Assembly (NCBI GenBank): GCA_027069645.1
Contig: JALXEI010000015.1
Coordinates: 1-9,015, forward strand
DNA: 9,015 bases
Reading direction: 5' to 3'
DNA from: Hyphomicrobiales bacterium
GTDB taxonomy: Bacteria; Pseudomonadota; Alphaproteobacteria; Rhizobiales; JAKIUO01
Part shown: piece by piece, positions 1 through 6,902 of the stretch
How positions within the stretch are numbered: the first letter of the stretch is position 1
Layout: each line of letters opens with the position of its first letter
Made by a program: the position numbers and the translations under genes
The notes under the pieces: model-generated
Databases searched by the model: none
The model's input: only the letters and a program-made list of their open reading frames with translations
What the model was told of the DNA's origin: nothing

Positions 1-1
1 T

Positions 2-406
2 TTAAAGGAGAAACTGCTGCTGGCCCGCATACATGATACACTTGTTGGCACTTCCTCCTGGCGTCCATCGCGCGAACATCTGCAAACCGCAGTCATAACG
101 GGCCTTTATGTCAATCCCCTGTTTTCGGGAGGCGGCATCGCCACAGCCCTTATCGAGAAAACCGAAAAGGTCGCCTATGACAACGGCTTTCGCTGGATAT
201 CCGCCCTTGCCGATTTCAATGCACGAGCTTTTTTTGCAAGGCTTGGCTATGAAAGCAAGGGCTTTCGCGGTTACAAGCTGGGGCGTAAAATCCAGTACCC
301 TCTGCAAGTCATGACACGTCATATCAGCGCCCAATATGCCAGCCGGGCGGCGCGTAAAAACACCCCGTCGGTCTTGCAGACACAACAACCGGCAAACACC
401 AAATAA
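2..406 (+). CDS. GNAT-family N-acetyltransferase, C-terminal part (5' end outside window)
   Basis: Frame 2 on the plus strand is open from the window edge to a TAA at 404-406, giving 134 residues with no start in view, so this is the 3' part of a gene. The segment around fragment residues 35-50, reading YVNPLFSGGGIATAL, matches the acetyl-CoA pyrophosphate-binding loop (motif A) of GNAT enzymes; a Ser stands where Arg or Gln is common. It is followed by an amphipathic helix and then by ARAFFARLGYESKG (residues 74-87), the usual motif B pattern in which a helix leads into an aromatic-Gly-aromatic strand. Family members transfer the acetyl group of acetyl-CoA to an amine; the substrate cannot be told from this fragment. 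After the fold the protein continues with a polar tail rich in Gln, Ala and Thr. It is the only plus-strand gene here and converges on the porin gene, with a shared terminator between them. Confidence 0.85.
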   Translation, partial: LKEKLLLARIHDTLVGTSSWRPSREHLQTAVITGLYVNPLFSGGGIATALIEKTEKVAYDNGFRWISALADFNARAFFARLGYESKGFRGYKLGRKIQYPLQVMTRHISAQYASRAARKNTPSVLQTQQPANTK

Positions 407-419
407 GACCGCTCCGTTG

Positions 420-482
420 GCATTTCGCTTCCCGGTCGAAGCGCAGCGAAGCGCCGGGATCCAGAGCCGCACGACGAAATGC
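420..482. repeat. Nested palindromic intergenic element
   Basis: The outer arms are GCATTTCG (420-427) and CGAAATGC (475-482), exact reverse complements. Inside them TCCCGG (430-435) pairs with CCGGGA (454-459), enclosing a core with the word GAAGCG repeated directly. A second short hairpin follows at 528-543 (GGCCCC, loop GGCT, GGGGCC). This layout in the gap between two convergent genes looks like one of the dispersed palindromic repeats common in alphaproteobacterial intergenic regions. Only one copy is visible here, so its repeat status is inferred. Confidence 0.5.
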
Positions 483-558
483 GCGGAAAGATGCAGGATG
501 GCAGGTTGCGCACAGTTTGCGGCCCTGGGCCCCGGCTGGGGCCGGGAAGCGGAACAGC

Positions 559-593
559 AAAACGGCCCTCCCGGTGTCCGGAAGGGCCGTTTT
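559..593. terminator. Bidirectional rho-independent terminator between GNAT and porin genes
   Basis: AAAACGGCCCT (559-569) and AGGGCCGTTTT (583-593) are perfect 11-bp arms. The loop adds a second small stem, CCGG (571-574) with CCGG (578-581) around TGT. The A run on one side and T run on the other make a terminator for both strands. It lies 152 bp after the GNAT stop and about 100 bp after the porin stop, so it can end both convergent transcripts. Confidence 0.85.
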
Positions 594-695
594 CAATATC
601 TCTGTCCCTCTTTTCTGTAAAGCCCGACCTTTTTTTCGTGCCTTGCACATGATCCGACTTGAAAAGATTCGCGTCTTTGCTTTTGTCCGGCAGCC

Positions 696-1532
696 TTACT
701 TGTAAGGCCGGGAATAGCTTGGTGCAGGAGGCACATCCTTGTAGGACACTTCCTCAACAGGATCCTCACCGCGGGCGAACTTGTAGTTCAGTGTCAGGCG
801 GAAGGAATGGCTGTCGATATCGAAGCTGTCATTTTCAAACACTGTTCCGGCAAGGTTGGGCGTCGCCGGACCAAAGCTCTCGGAGCCATAATTGGTATAG
901 CGATATTCGCCTTTCAAAGAGAAACCGTTGCCCAGATTCTGCTCCAGACCCGCCCCTACGACGAAACCGTCGAAATCCAGATTCCTTGAAACCGTGGAGG
1001 AATTCCCGGCGCCGTCATCCTGAACCAGGGTTATGTCCATTGACGTTCGGGAATAGCCGATCAGACCATAGAACATCGCCGTGTTGGAGGTGATCAGACC
1101 AAGGCGGGCACCAATCGTCCAGGTGGTATTGCGTTCCATATCCCAGCCATACGGACCAGCGGGCAGAAAATAATCTGTCTCACTATGGGTTGAGTTACCG
1201 AAATCGAAGTCGGTAAAGGCGCCGAGAACAAAACGATCACGGAACTGCCAGTCGTAGCCGACACCAACAGTGCCAAAAAATCCTGCACCACCCCGGCTGT
1301 CATCATTGCCATAGCCGGTAATGACACCGGGCGCACCGGCATTGTAAGTGTCATAGTTATGACCGATCATGTCGGCATTGCCACCAATACCAACGCCAAG
1401 CCAGAACCCTGTCCAGTTGGTTGCGCCGTCACAACCGGCAGGGCAAGCCCCCCCGGCAGCAGCAGGATTGCTTCCTGCGGCAACCATCATCATAACACCG
1501 GCAATGCCGGCCATTGCACTGCGAATTACCAT
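696..1532 (-). CDS. Outer-membrane beta-barrel porin, Omp25/Omp31-like
   Basis: The product is 278 residues when started at the ATG at 1532-1530. A GTG one codon earlier (1535) is possible, but the Shine-Dalgarno AAAGGAG (complement of 1540-1546) sits 7 nt from the ATG and only 4 nt from the GTG. The N-terminus is a signal peptide with a hydrophobic methionine-rich core, probably cut near PAAA-GG. It is followed by a short Cys-containing segment and NWTGFWLGVGIGGN, the typical first strand of Omp25/Omp31 family barrels. Alternating aromatic/Gly strands continue to FRLTLNYKF, which has the look of the last strand with its terminal Phe. Unusually, about 25 more residues follow, rich in Pro, Tyr and Glu, so the barrel signal is not at the extreme C-terminus. 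The two early Cys residues could form a disulfide. The likely role is a structural or small-solute porin in the outer membrane; specificity cannot be read. It appears monocistronic, ending before the shared terminator. Confidence 0.85.
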   Translation of the reverse strand: MVIRSAMAGIAGVMMMVAAGSNPAAAGGACPAGCDGATNWTGFWLGVGIGGNADMIGHNYDTYNAGAPGVITGYGNDDSRGGAGFFGTVGVGYDWQFRDRFVLGAFTDFDFGNSTHSETDYFLPAGPYGWDMERNTTWTIGARLGLITSNTAMFYGLIGYSRTSMDITLVQDDGAGNSSTVSRNLDFDGFVVGAGLEQNLGNGFSLKGEYRYTNYGSESFGPATPNLAGTVFENDSFDIDSHSFRLTLNYKFARGEDPVEEVSYKDVPPAPSYSRPYK

Positions 1533-1978
1533 CACAAATCTCCTTTAATTGCTTCCGTCGCATTGGAACCGCAGAATGGAAGCCTCAATGACTTCATTTG
1601 GCTTGCCTTCACGTCTTTAAAATAAGCAATACAAGGAGTAAGACAGAACGCTCCAATACGCTGTACAAAGCAGCTCCAACCACACGAACTACTTGCCTGA
1701 ATTTATAAATAAAATTGGTGAACAAACTGATAAACAGGCGTTTGGGATTTGTTTACCAGGCGTAGGCAGGAAAGAATAAAAACGAAGTCTTTCCGCCAGT
1801 GAGCGGCATAGCCTTGATCATATATACTATTGAAATATTAGATATTTTTGGAGACGTCGCCCTCAAACTGAAGCCCCGGCCTCTTTTGTATATAGACAAG
1901 GAGGAAATGAGCGCACACATGAAATGTTTCCGTTCCCTTGCGAAAACGAATCACACCACCAGTGCGCCCTTCAAAGCT
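1533..1978. other. Non-coding gap between gltX and porin gene
   Basis: These roughly 445 bp contain no credible gene. They hold the leader and presumably the promoter of the porin gene, including its ribosome-binding site. An AT-rich stretch lies at about 1698-1715 and another at 1817-1853, but I cannot pick a convincing -35/-10 pair. GGAAAG and CTTTCC near 1770-1796 form a 6-bp inverted repeat. A perfect AAGGAGG (1898-1904) is followed after only 2 nt by an ATG whose frame runs antisense into gltX; I do not treat it as a gene. No clear hairpin plus T-tract is seen just after the gltX stop. Confidence 0.6.
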
Positions 1979-3331
1979 TCAGGCGCGCTCCCCGGAGAGG
2001 CGTTTAACAACCTTGTCACGGGACATCAGTGGCAGCAGCATTTTCAACTCCGGGCCATGCGCCCGGCCCGTCAGCGCCTTGCGCAAGGGCATAAACAGAG
2101 CCTTGCCTTTGGCGCCCGTCTCTTCCCTGACGCGCGCCGTCCAGTCGGGCCATGTATCCATGTCAAACGGCGCTGCCGGTAAAAGCGCACTCGCCTGTTC
2201 GCAAAAATTCTCATCCTCGATCACCGGCGTGATTTCATCGGCAACAATCTGCCACCATTCCCCGACATCATCGAACCGCTCGATATTGCCGCGCACCGCC
2301 AGCCAGAAAGCTTCTCCCCCGGTTATGCCTTTTTCTTCGAGGCGTCCGGCGACAGCGGAATAGTCCAGTTCATGCAGATATCTGGCATTGAGATGATGCA
2401 ATTCGCGTTCGTCAAAGCGGGCCGGTGCCCGCGACAGTTTGGCAAAATCGAAAATGGCAGCAATCGCCTCCATGCTGTAGCGGGGTTCGACAGGAAAGGA
2501 ACTGCCAATCGCCGCGGCATGGGAACAGATCGCGAGGGGGTCGAGACCCCCTTCGCGCAGCCCCGCCACAGACAGGGCCCCCTTGCGTTTTGACAGGGCT
2601 TCGCCATTGGCATCGACAAGCAGATTGTGATGACCGAACTGCGGTGGCTCTGCCCCCAGTGCCTCGAACAACTGAATCTGGGCCGCCGTATTGGCCACAT
2701 GATCCTCGCCGCGTATGACATGGGTGATTTCAAAATCGATATCATCGACAACGCTTGGCAGCGTGTAGAGATATCCCCCGCCCTGCCGGATCATCACCGG
2801 ATCGGAAAAAGAGGCCGCGTCGATGCTCTGTTCGCCGCGAACGAGATCCTTCCAGACAACGCGTTTGTGATCGAGCTTAAAACGCCAGTGAGGGCGACGC
2901 CCCTGCTTTTCATATTCTTCCCGCTGGTCATCTGTCATATGCAGGGCGGCGCGATCATAGACCGGCGGACGCCCGCGGGCCAGTTGCCGCCTGCGTTTCA
3001 GTTCAAGTTCTTCTGAAGTTTCATAACAGGGATAAAGGCGCCCTGTCTCGGTAAGGTGGCGGACCGCTTTTTCATATTCAACATAGCGGTCCGACTGGCG
3101 CATCTCCTCATCCCAGGTCAGCCCCAGCCAGGTCAGATCGTCCCTGATCCCCTGGGCAAATTCATCCGTCGAGCGCTCACTGTCGGTATCATCGAGGCGC
3201 AACAGAAACTGTCCGTCATGATGGCGGGCAAACAGCCAGTTGAAAAGGGCCGTGCGGATATTTCCCACATGCAGCCTGCCCGTCGGACTGGGCGCAAAGC
3301 GCACCTTCACTGATCTGTCATTTGCACTCAT
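1979..3331 (-). CDS. gltX: Glutamate--tRNA ligase
   Basis: This 450-residue class I aminoacyl-tRNA synthetase charges tRNA-Glu with glutamate in the cytoplasm, using ATP. The N-terminus carries VRFAPSPTGRLHVGNIRTAL, in which HVGN (residues 21-24) is the HIGH signature. The glutamate-specific LRLDDTDSERS follows at about 44-54, and the KMSKS loop is LSKRK at residues 246-250 within EALSKRKGALSV. The Rossmann fold, connecting domain and helical anticodon-binding half are all present and the length is normal. The start is ATG with GAGG 8 nt upstream. Many alphaproteobacteria carry two GltX paralogues, one of which can act on tRNA-Gln for the transamidation route. I cannot decide from this single copy which type it is. 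It lies 93 bp downstream of flhB on the same strand, with its own candidate promoter in between, so it may be read both from that promoter and by read-through. Confidence 0.95.
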   Translation of the reverse strand: MSANDRSVKVRFAPSPTGRLHVGNIRTALFNWLFARHHDGQFLLRLDDTDSERSTDEFAQGIRDDLTWLGLTWDEEMRQSDRYVEYEKAVRHLTETGRLYPCYETSEELELKRRRQLARGRPPVYDRAALHMTDDQREEYEKQGRRPHWRFKLDHKRVVWKDLVRGEQSIDAASFSDPVMIRQGGGYLYTLPSVVDDIDFEITHVIRGEDHVANTAAQIQLFEALGAEPPQFGHHNLLVDANGEALSKRKGALSVAGLREGGLDPLAICSHAAAIGSSFPVEPRYSMEAIAAIFDFAKLSRAPARFDERELHHLNARYLHELDYSAVAGRLEEKGITGGEAFWLAVRGNIERFDDVGEWWQIVADEITPVIEDENFCEQASALLPAAPFDMDTWPDWTARVREETGAKGKALFMPLRKALTGRAHGPELKMLLPLMSRDKVVKRLSGERA

Positions 3332-3370
3332 ATAAACAGCCTCGAGGTTGTATCATTAAAAACAGTATCG

Positions 3371-3400
3371 CTATTAGAGGAGATTCACGGCAAAGGTCAA
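3371..3400 (-). promoter_or_regulatory. Candidate sigma70-type promoter for gltX
   Basis: On the minus strand TTGACC (3400-3395) lies 18 bp ahead of TAATAG (3376-3371), about 40 bp before the gltX start codon. The -35 is a good match to TTGACA; the -10 is weak. An alternative pair is TTGCCG with GATACT slightly further downstream. The position, in the only sizeable gap between flhB and gltX, supports a promoter here. Confidence 0.4.
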
Positions 3401-3424
3401 CAAGGCGCCGAATCGCTCCCTGTG

Positions 3425-4495
3425 CTATTTTCGCTTTCGATCCTGAAGGCGCAACACATAGCCGATCACCTCGGCCACCGCCTTGAAATGCTCCACCGGA
3501 ATTTCGCTGTCGATTTCGGTCGTTGCGTGCAGGGCACGTGCGAGGGGCGGATTTTCGACAATCGGCACATCGTTTTCTTTGGCAATTTCCCTGATCCGAA
3601 GCGCAACATTGTCCTGCCCCTTGGCCAGACAGACCGGTGCCGGCATGCCCTGCTGATATTTCAGCGCGATGGCATAGTGGGTCGGGTTGGTAATCACCAC
3701 CGAGGCATCGGGCACTTTTTGCATCATGCGTTGCTGGGCCTTCTCCCGCCGGATCTGTTTGATTTTTGCCTGAATATGCGGATCACCTTCCTGCTGTTTG
3801 TACTCTTCCTTGACCTCCTGTTTGGTCATCCGCAGTTTTTTGTACCAGTTATAACGCTGAAAACCATAGTCGGCACCGGCAATCACCGTCAAAAGGGCCA
3901 GCACACCGCCAAGAACCTGAAGGGAAATCGTGCGCAGCACGTCCGGCAGTTCAGCCGGATCAAGCTGAACGGCACGCTCCAGCACATCGCGTTTGGGAAC
4001 AAGAATGGAAGCAATGATCCCCGCAACCAGCACGAGCTTGACCAGACTTTTTACAAAATTGACCAGGCTGGTGCTGGAAAACAGCCGTTTGAAACCGGCC
4101 CCTGGAGAGATTTTGGAAAATTTCGGTTTGATCGGCTCCGTGGTGAAGATCGGTGGAAACTGCACCAGATTTCCGGCAATCCCTGCCAGCCAGAAAAACA
4201 AAAACGGCACGCCGACAATGGCGACAACGGCAAGGACAAGCTGCCGTAGCACCTCCAGAAGCCCTGGTCCGTCATCCGGGATTTCATGCAACTGTTCGAG
4301 AAAACCCGCCAGCAGCCCCGCCAGCGAACGGGCCATATCAGCGGAAAAAATCATGATAAACAGGGTGGCGGCCAGCAGCATGAACCAGGATGTCACCTCC
4401 TGGCTTTTGGGCAAATTTCCCTTTTTCTTCGCATCATCAAGTTTCTTTTGAGACGGTTCTTCGGTCTTTTCACTTTCGTCCGGTTCATCTGACAT
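3425..4495 (-). CDS. flhB: Flagellar type III export protein FlhB
   Basis: FlhB of 356 residues is the export-gate protein that switches substrate choice from rod/hook to filament. The N-terminal cytoplasmic segment, with EKTEEPSQKKLDDAKKKGNL at residues 9-28, is the family hallmark. About four hydrophobic stretches follow, near residues 37-65, 83-112, 143-166 and 186-207. After them come a charged linker and the cytoplasmic FlhB_C domain with NPTH at 270-273. Family members self-cleave between this Asn and Pro. All key residues are present and the protein is full length, so it should be functional. The start is ATG with AAGGGG 8 nt upstream, and the fliR stop lies 13 bp upstream. The N-terminal pattern and the fliQ-fliR context argue for the flagellar rather than the virulence (SctU) homologue. 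Confidence 0.96.
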   Translation of the reverse strand: MSDEPDESEKTEEPSQKKLDDAKKKGNLPKSQEVTSWFMLLAATLFIMIFSADMARSLAGLLAGFLEQLHEIPDDGPGLLEVLRQLVLAVVAIVGVPFLFFWLAGIAGNLVQFPPIFTTEPIKPKFSKISPGAGFKRLFSSTSLVNFVKSLVKLVLVAGIIASILVPKRDVLERAVQLDPAELPDVLRTISLQVLGGVLALLTVIAGADYGFQRYNWYKKLRMTKQEVKEEYKQQEGDPHIQAKIKQIRREKAQQRMMQKVPDASVVITNPTHYAIALKYQQGMPAPVCLAKGQDNVALRIREIAKENDVPIVENPPLARALHATTEIDSEIPVEHFKAVAEVIGYVLRLQDRKRK

Positions 4496-4508
4496 AAATC
4501 AAGCCCCT

Positions 4509-5315
4509 TCAGTGATCCAGAAACAGATCAACGGCATTTGTGAAATAGGTGATATAGGCCATCATCAGAGAGGACAGCAGCAGCATGAACAAAATGAAAC
4601 TGATGAAAATATTGGCAGGCATGGCGATGAAGAAAATCTGGATTTGCGGAATAAGACGCGCCAGAACCCCAACCCCGAGATAAAAAATCAATCCAAAGAC
4701 AATGAATGGCGCGGCCATTTGCAGGGCAATGCGAAACGAACCGCTGATCAGCTTCAGAGCCAGGATGGAGAAATCACCGGCTGGCAAATCACTGACCGGT
4801 GAAAACAGCCTGTAGCTGTCAAATATACCGGCCAGCAACAGATGATGAAGATCACCGGTAAAAATCAGGGTCAGCGCCAGAATACCGAGAAATGTGCTGA
4901 TAACATTGCTTTGCCCGCCAAAATTGGGGTCAAAACCGGTAGCAAATGAAAGTCCGCTCTGAAAGCCGACTATCGTCCCGGCGACCTGGGCGCCGCTTAT
5001 GATGATACGGATCATCATGCCCAGCGCCAGGCCGATGATCAGCTCATGAGCAAACAGTCCCGACATGGCAAAAAGATTCCCCGGAAAAGATGGAAAACGC
5101 TCCTGCAACAAAGGGTAAAAGACAAGACAGAGGGTGAGCGCAAAAACCAGCCTGATCCGCGCCGGAACATTCCGGTCGCCGATCCCCGGCAAGGCCATGA
5201 CCATACTGCCAACCCGTGCAAATATCAGCAGGAAGATGAAGGCGGTATGAGGAAGGAAATCAAGATTCAAGGTCAATTCATCATTCCCTGTATCGCTCTT
5301 GCTTTTCACCCGCAT
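4509..5315 (-). CDS. fliR: Flagellar biosynthesis protein FliR
   Basis: FliR (268 residues) forms the export-gate core in the inner membrane together with FliP and FliQ. About six hydrophobic segments are visible. The conserved region FQSGLSFATGFDPNFGGQSN (around residue 120-140) and the C-terminal hydrophobic hairpin before NAVDLFLDH are typical of the family. The start is uncertain. The ATG at 5315 gives a polar 16-residue N-terminus (MRVKSKSDTGNDELTL) longer than is usual. A TTG about 13 codons in, preceded by AGGGA at good spacing, could be the real start. The fliQ stop is 15 bp upstream of the ATG and flhB starts 13 bp downstream. Confidence 0.94.
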   Translation of the reverse strand: MRVKSKSDTGNDELTLNLDFLPHTAFIFLLIFARVGSMVMALPGIGDRNVPARIRLVFALTLCLVFYPLLQERFPSFPGNLFAMSGLFAHELIIGLALGMMIRIIISGAQVAGTIVGFQSGLSFATGFDPNFGGQSNVISTFLGILALTLIFTGDLHHLLLAGIFDSYRLFSPVSDLPAGDFSILALKLISGSFRIALQMAAPFIVFGLIFYLGVGVLARLIPQIQIFFIAMPANIFISFILFMLLLSSLMMAYITYFTNAVDLFLDH

Positions 5316-5330
5316 TTATCACCATGAATG

Positions 5331-5591
5331 TCAGCGAATAATCTGCTCTGAAATCAGCGCCATCAATCCGGACAGTTTCGAGCCGATAAACGGTAATGTC
5401 AAAAGCAGCGTCAGAAAAATGGCGACAATCTTGGGGACAAAGGCAAGAGTCATTTCCTGGATCTGGGTCAGGGCCTGAAACAGGGAAACAACCAGCCCGA
5501 CGCCCAGACCAACCAGCATCATCGGGGCGGATACCACGATCAGCACATAGATGGCTTCTCTTGCCAGATCAAGCACCTGCGGACCGGTCAT
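5331..5591 (-). CDS. fliQ: Flagellar biosynthesis protein FliQ
   Basis: FliQ is a small export-gate subunit of 86 residues, the normal family length. It has two hydrophobic hairpin segments, about residues 15-38 and 50-75. They flank FQALTQIQEMTLAFVPKI, the strongly conserved cytoplasmic loop. The start ATG is preceded by GGGGGAG at good distance. It lies 34 bp after the pcs stop and 15 bp before fliR, so it is most likely translated from one message with fliR and flhB. fliP, its usual partner, is not upstream; pcs takes that position. Confidence 0.95.
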   Translation of the reverse strand: MTGPQVLDLAREAIYVLIVVSAPMMLVGLGVGLVVSLFQALTQIQEMTLAFVPKIVAIFLTLLLTLPFIGSKLSGLMALISEQIIR

Positions 5592-5608
5592 CGTTTTTCT
5601 CCCCCACC

Positions 5609-5628
5609 GGAAAAATCAGGAAAAATCA
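5609..5628. repeat. Tandem 10-bp duplication at the pcs stop codon
   Basis: GGAAAAATCA occurs twice in exact tandem (5609-5618 and 5619-5628). The second copy contains the complement of the pcs TGA stop. It probably arose by slippage. On the minus strand it puts two T5 runs just after pcs but with no stem before them, so it is not a terminator. Confidence 0.7.
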
Positions 5629-6324
5629 CAAGGATGATGCACCGCCAATGGTCCTGTTCAATCCGAGAAGAACCAGATAGAGCGCAGCAACAACCAGCAC
5701 CATTTTTTCAAACACACCCGCTGCAAACCCGTTCAGAATGATCGAGACGGCAACGCCTGACCAGATCGTGACAACCAGCGCCGTCAGCCAGCGATATTTG
5801 ACAACGCGGACCGGATGCAACCAGCGGATCGGAACAAATGTCAGCAGCACAAAAGCAATAATGACAATAAACGCCGGCATGCCACCAATGCCGAACGCCA
5901 GAAAATAAAAAACAACAAGATTCCAGAGGGCGGGAAAACCGACAAAATAGCCGTCTGCCGTTTTGCTCTCCAGATCGCTGAAATGATAAAGGGAAGAAAG
6001 CAAAACAAGTGCCGCAGCAAGAATCCCCTGTTGCCCCTCTATCAACGGCACACTGATCAACATCAACGCGGGGAGTACAACATAATTCAGATAGTCAACA
6101 ATCAGATCAAGACGCTCGCCTGAAAAGCGCGCCATATTACGCCTTGTATCTACCCGCCTTGCCAGTGGCCCGTCGATAGCATCAATAAACAACGCCAGCG
6201 CGAGCCATAAAAAAGCGATGGCAATCTGATGATCGGCAATTGCAACCAGCGCCAGCAGGGAACATAAAACACCACTGGCGGTCAAAAGATGAACCAGTGC
6301 AGCTGCTATCCTTTTCAGTCCCAT
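5626..6324 (-). CDS. pcs: Phosphatidylcholine synthase (CDP-diacylglycerol--choline O-phosphatidyltransferase)
   Basis: This 232-residue integral membrane protein belongs to the CDP-alcohol phosphatidyltransferase family. It carries the full signature D-x2-D-G-x2-A-R-x12-G-x3-D-x3-D: D48, D51, G52, A55, R56, G69, D73 and D77, counted from the ATG at 6324. The metal-binding aspartates are all present. Residues near the N-terminus (ALVHLLTASGVLCSLLAL) and FLWLALALFIDAIDGPLARR are close to the Pcs subgroup rather than to PgsA or PssA. Pcs condenses CDP-diacylglycerol with choline to give phosphatidylcholine and CMP in the inner membrane, without methylation steps. About seven or eight hydrophobic segments span the protein. 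The ATG overlaps the upstream stop as TGATG, pointing to translational coupling; a TTG one codon earlier is also in frame. fliQ starts 34 bp downstream. PssA-like enzymes are the main alternative, but I consider Pcs clearly more likely. Confidence 0.88.
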   Translation of the reverse strand: MGLKRIAAALVHLLTASGVLCSLLALVAIADHQIAIAFLWLALALFIDAIDGPLARRVDTRRNMARFSGERLDLIVDYLNYVVLPALMLISVPLIEGQQGILAAALVLLSSLYHFSDLESKTADGYFVGFPALWNLVVFYFLAFGIGGMPAFIVIIAFVLLTFVPIRWLHPVRVVKYRWLTALVVTIWSGVAVSIILNGFAAGVFEKMVLVVAALYLVLLGLNRTIGGASSL

Positions 6325-6716
6325 CAAAATTTGCGCTTGATTGTTCCCTTGATGGCAAAATCCGATTCAAACTCCCCGAGATCCTCGCTCGCAGATGGCT
6401 CATCCTTTTGCGAAGGCGCGCTGCCATACAGCATTTCGAGACCAAAATCCAGTTTCGGCATTTTTCCGACAACGCCGATCCCCGGGATCCAGATATTCAT
6501 TGTTTCGCTATCAGAGGGGTCGATTGTACCATCTTCGCCCAGATCGAGCGACGGGGCTGACGGAGACACTTTCTCCGCACCGGCCTGCTCAAGGGATGCG
6601 CTGACATCACCGGCGGAATTGCTGTTGCCACCAAAAAACTGAAAAGCACTGCCCGGCGCCACCGGAACCGAATAAACCAGAACTGAAATAATCAACAATT
6701 TTAAGAGTCTGAACAT
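6324..6716 (-). CDS. Small secreted protein of unknown function, coupled to pcs
   Basis: I do not recognise a named family. The chosen ATG at 6716 gives 130 residues beginning MFRLLKLLIISVLVYSVPVA, a clear signal peptide probably cut after GSA (residue 24). An in-frame GTG at 6740 would add eight polar residues ahead of the signal and is less likely. The mature protein is acidic, rich in Ser, Asp and Glu, and looks disordered in two stretches (about 30-70 and 99-115). Between them is an ordered-looking block, MNIWIPGIGVVGKMPKLDFG (residues 73-92), followed by LEMLYG. It ends with FAIKGTIKRKF, an alternating strand closing on Phe. The two ordered blocks look like the conserved parts of a family. 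Its TGA shares a base with the pcs ATG, so it is the first gene of the pcs-fliQRflhB run. A periplasmic or outer-membrane-associated location is likely; function is unknown. Confidence 0.8.
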   Translation of the reverse strand: MFRLLKLLIISVLVYSVPVAPGSAFQFFGGNSNSAGDVSASLEQAGAEKVSPSAPSLDLGEDGTIDPSDSETMNIWIPGIGVVGKMPKLDFGLEMLYGSAPSQKDEPSASEDLGEFESDFAIKGTIKRKF

Positions 6717-6787
6717 GATCCCGCTCGTTTCATAAGACACATGAATAGCCTGGTCTCATTTTCAGCTCATTGCAACAGGCTTGTATT

Positions 6788-6800
6788 TGTGATTATCACA
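6788..6800. promoter_or_regulatory. Perfect 13-bp palindrome, candidate operator
   Basis: TGTGAT-T-ATCACA is a perfect inverted repeat, 72 bp before the chosen start of the small secreted protein. The half sites resemble the CRP/FNR superfamily TGTGA word, but the spacing is 3 bp rather than 6, so it is not a standard CRP site. The position suits an operator for the downstream run. Confidence 0.35.
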
Positions 6801-6887
6801 TTGATTTTTTGAATATATTTCAGGAAAAGGGACCAGGGCGGGACAATTCTGCAACACCGGAAAATCGCCGAATCGGCCACAATAGCG

Positions 6888-6902
6888 TTAATTTTCCATA
6901 AA
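6888..6902. promoter_or_regulatory. CtrA-like binding site
   Basis: TTAA (6888-6891), seven bases, then TAAA (6899-6902) is one mismatch from the CtrA consensus TTAA-N7-TTAA; the minus strand reads TTTA-N7-TTAAC. CtrA controls flagellar genes, including fliQ, in Caulobacter. The site lies about 170 bp before the first gene of the run, further than usual, and such short words arise by chance. Confidence 0.25.

Noticed and set aside
2..472. Minus-strand frame antisense to the GNAT gene
   Set aside because: The plus-strand frame encodes clear GNAT motifs; the minus frame has none and crosses the intergenic palindrome.
1907..2182. Plus-strand frame starting just after a perfect AAGGAGG
   Set aside because: The spacing to the ATG is only 2 nt (14 nt to the next ATG), most of the frame is antisense to gltX, and its content looks like a shadow of the gltX codons.
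5600..5625. Terminator between pcs and fliQ suggested by two T runs on the minus strand
   Set aside because: No stem-loop precedes the T runs; the runs come from a tandem duplication.
6788..6800. Reading the TGTGA/TCACA palindrome as a CRP site
   Set aside because: CRP sites need six bases between the half sites; here there are three.
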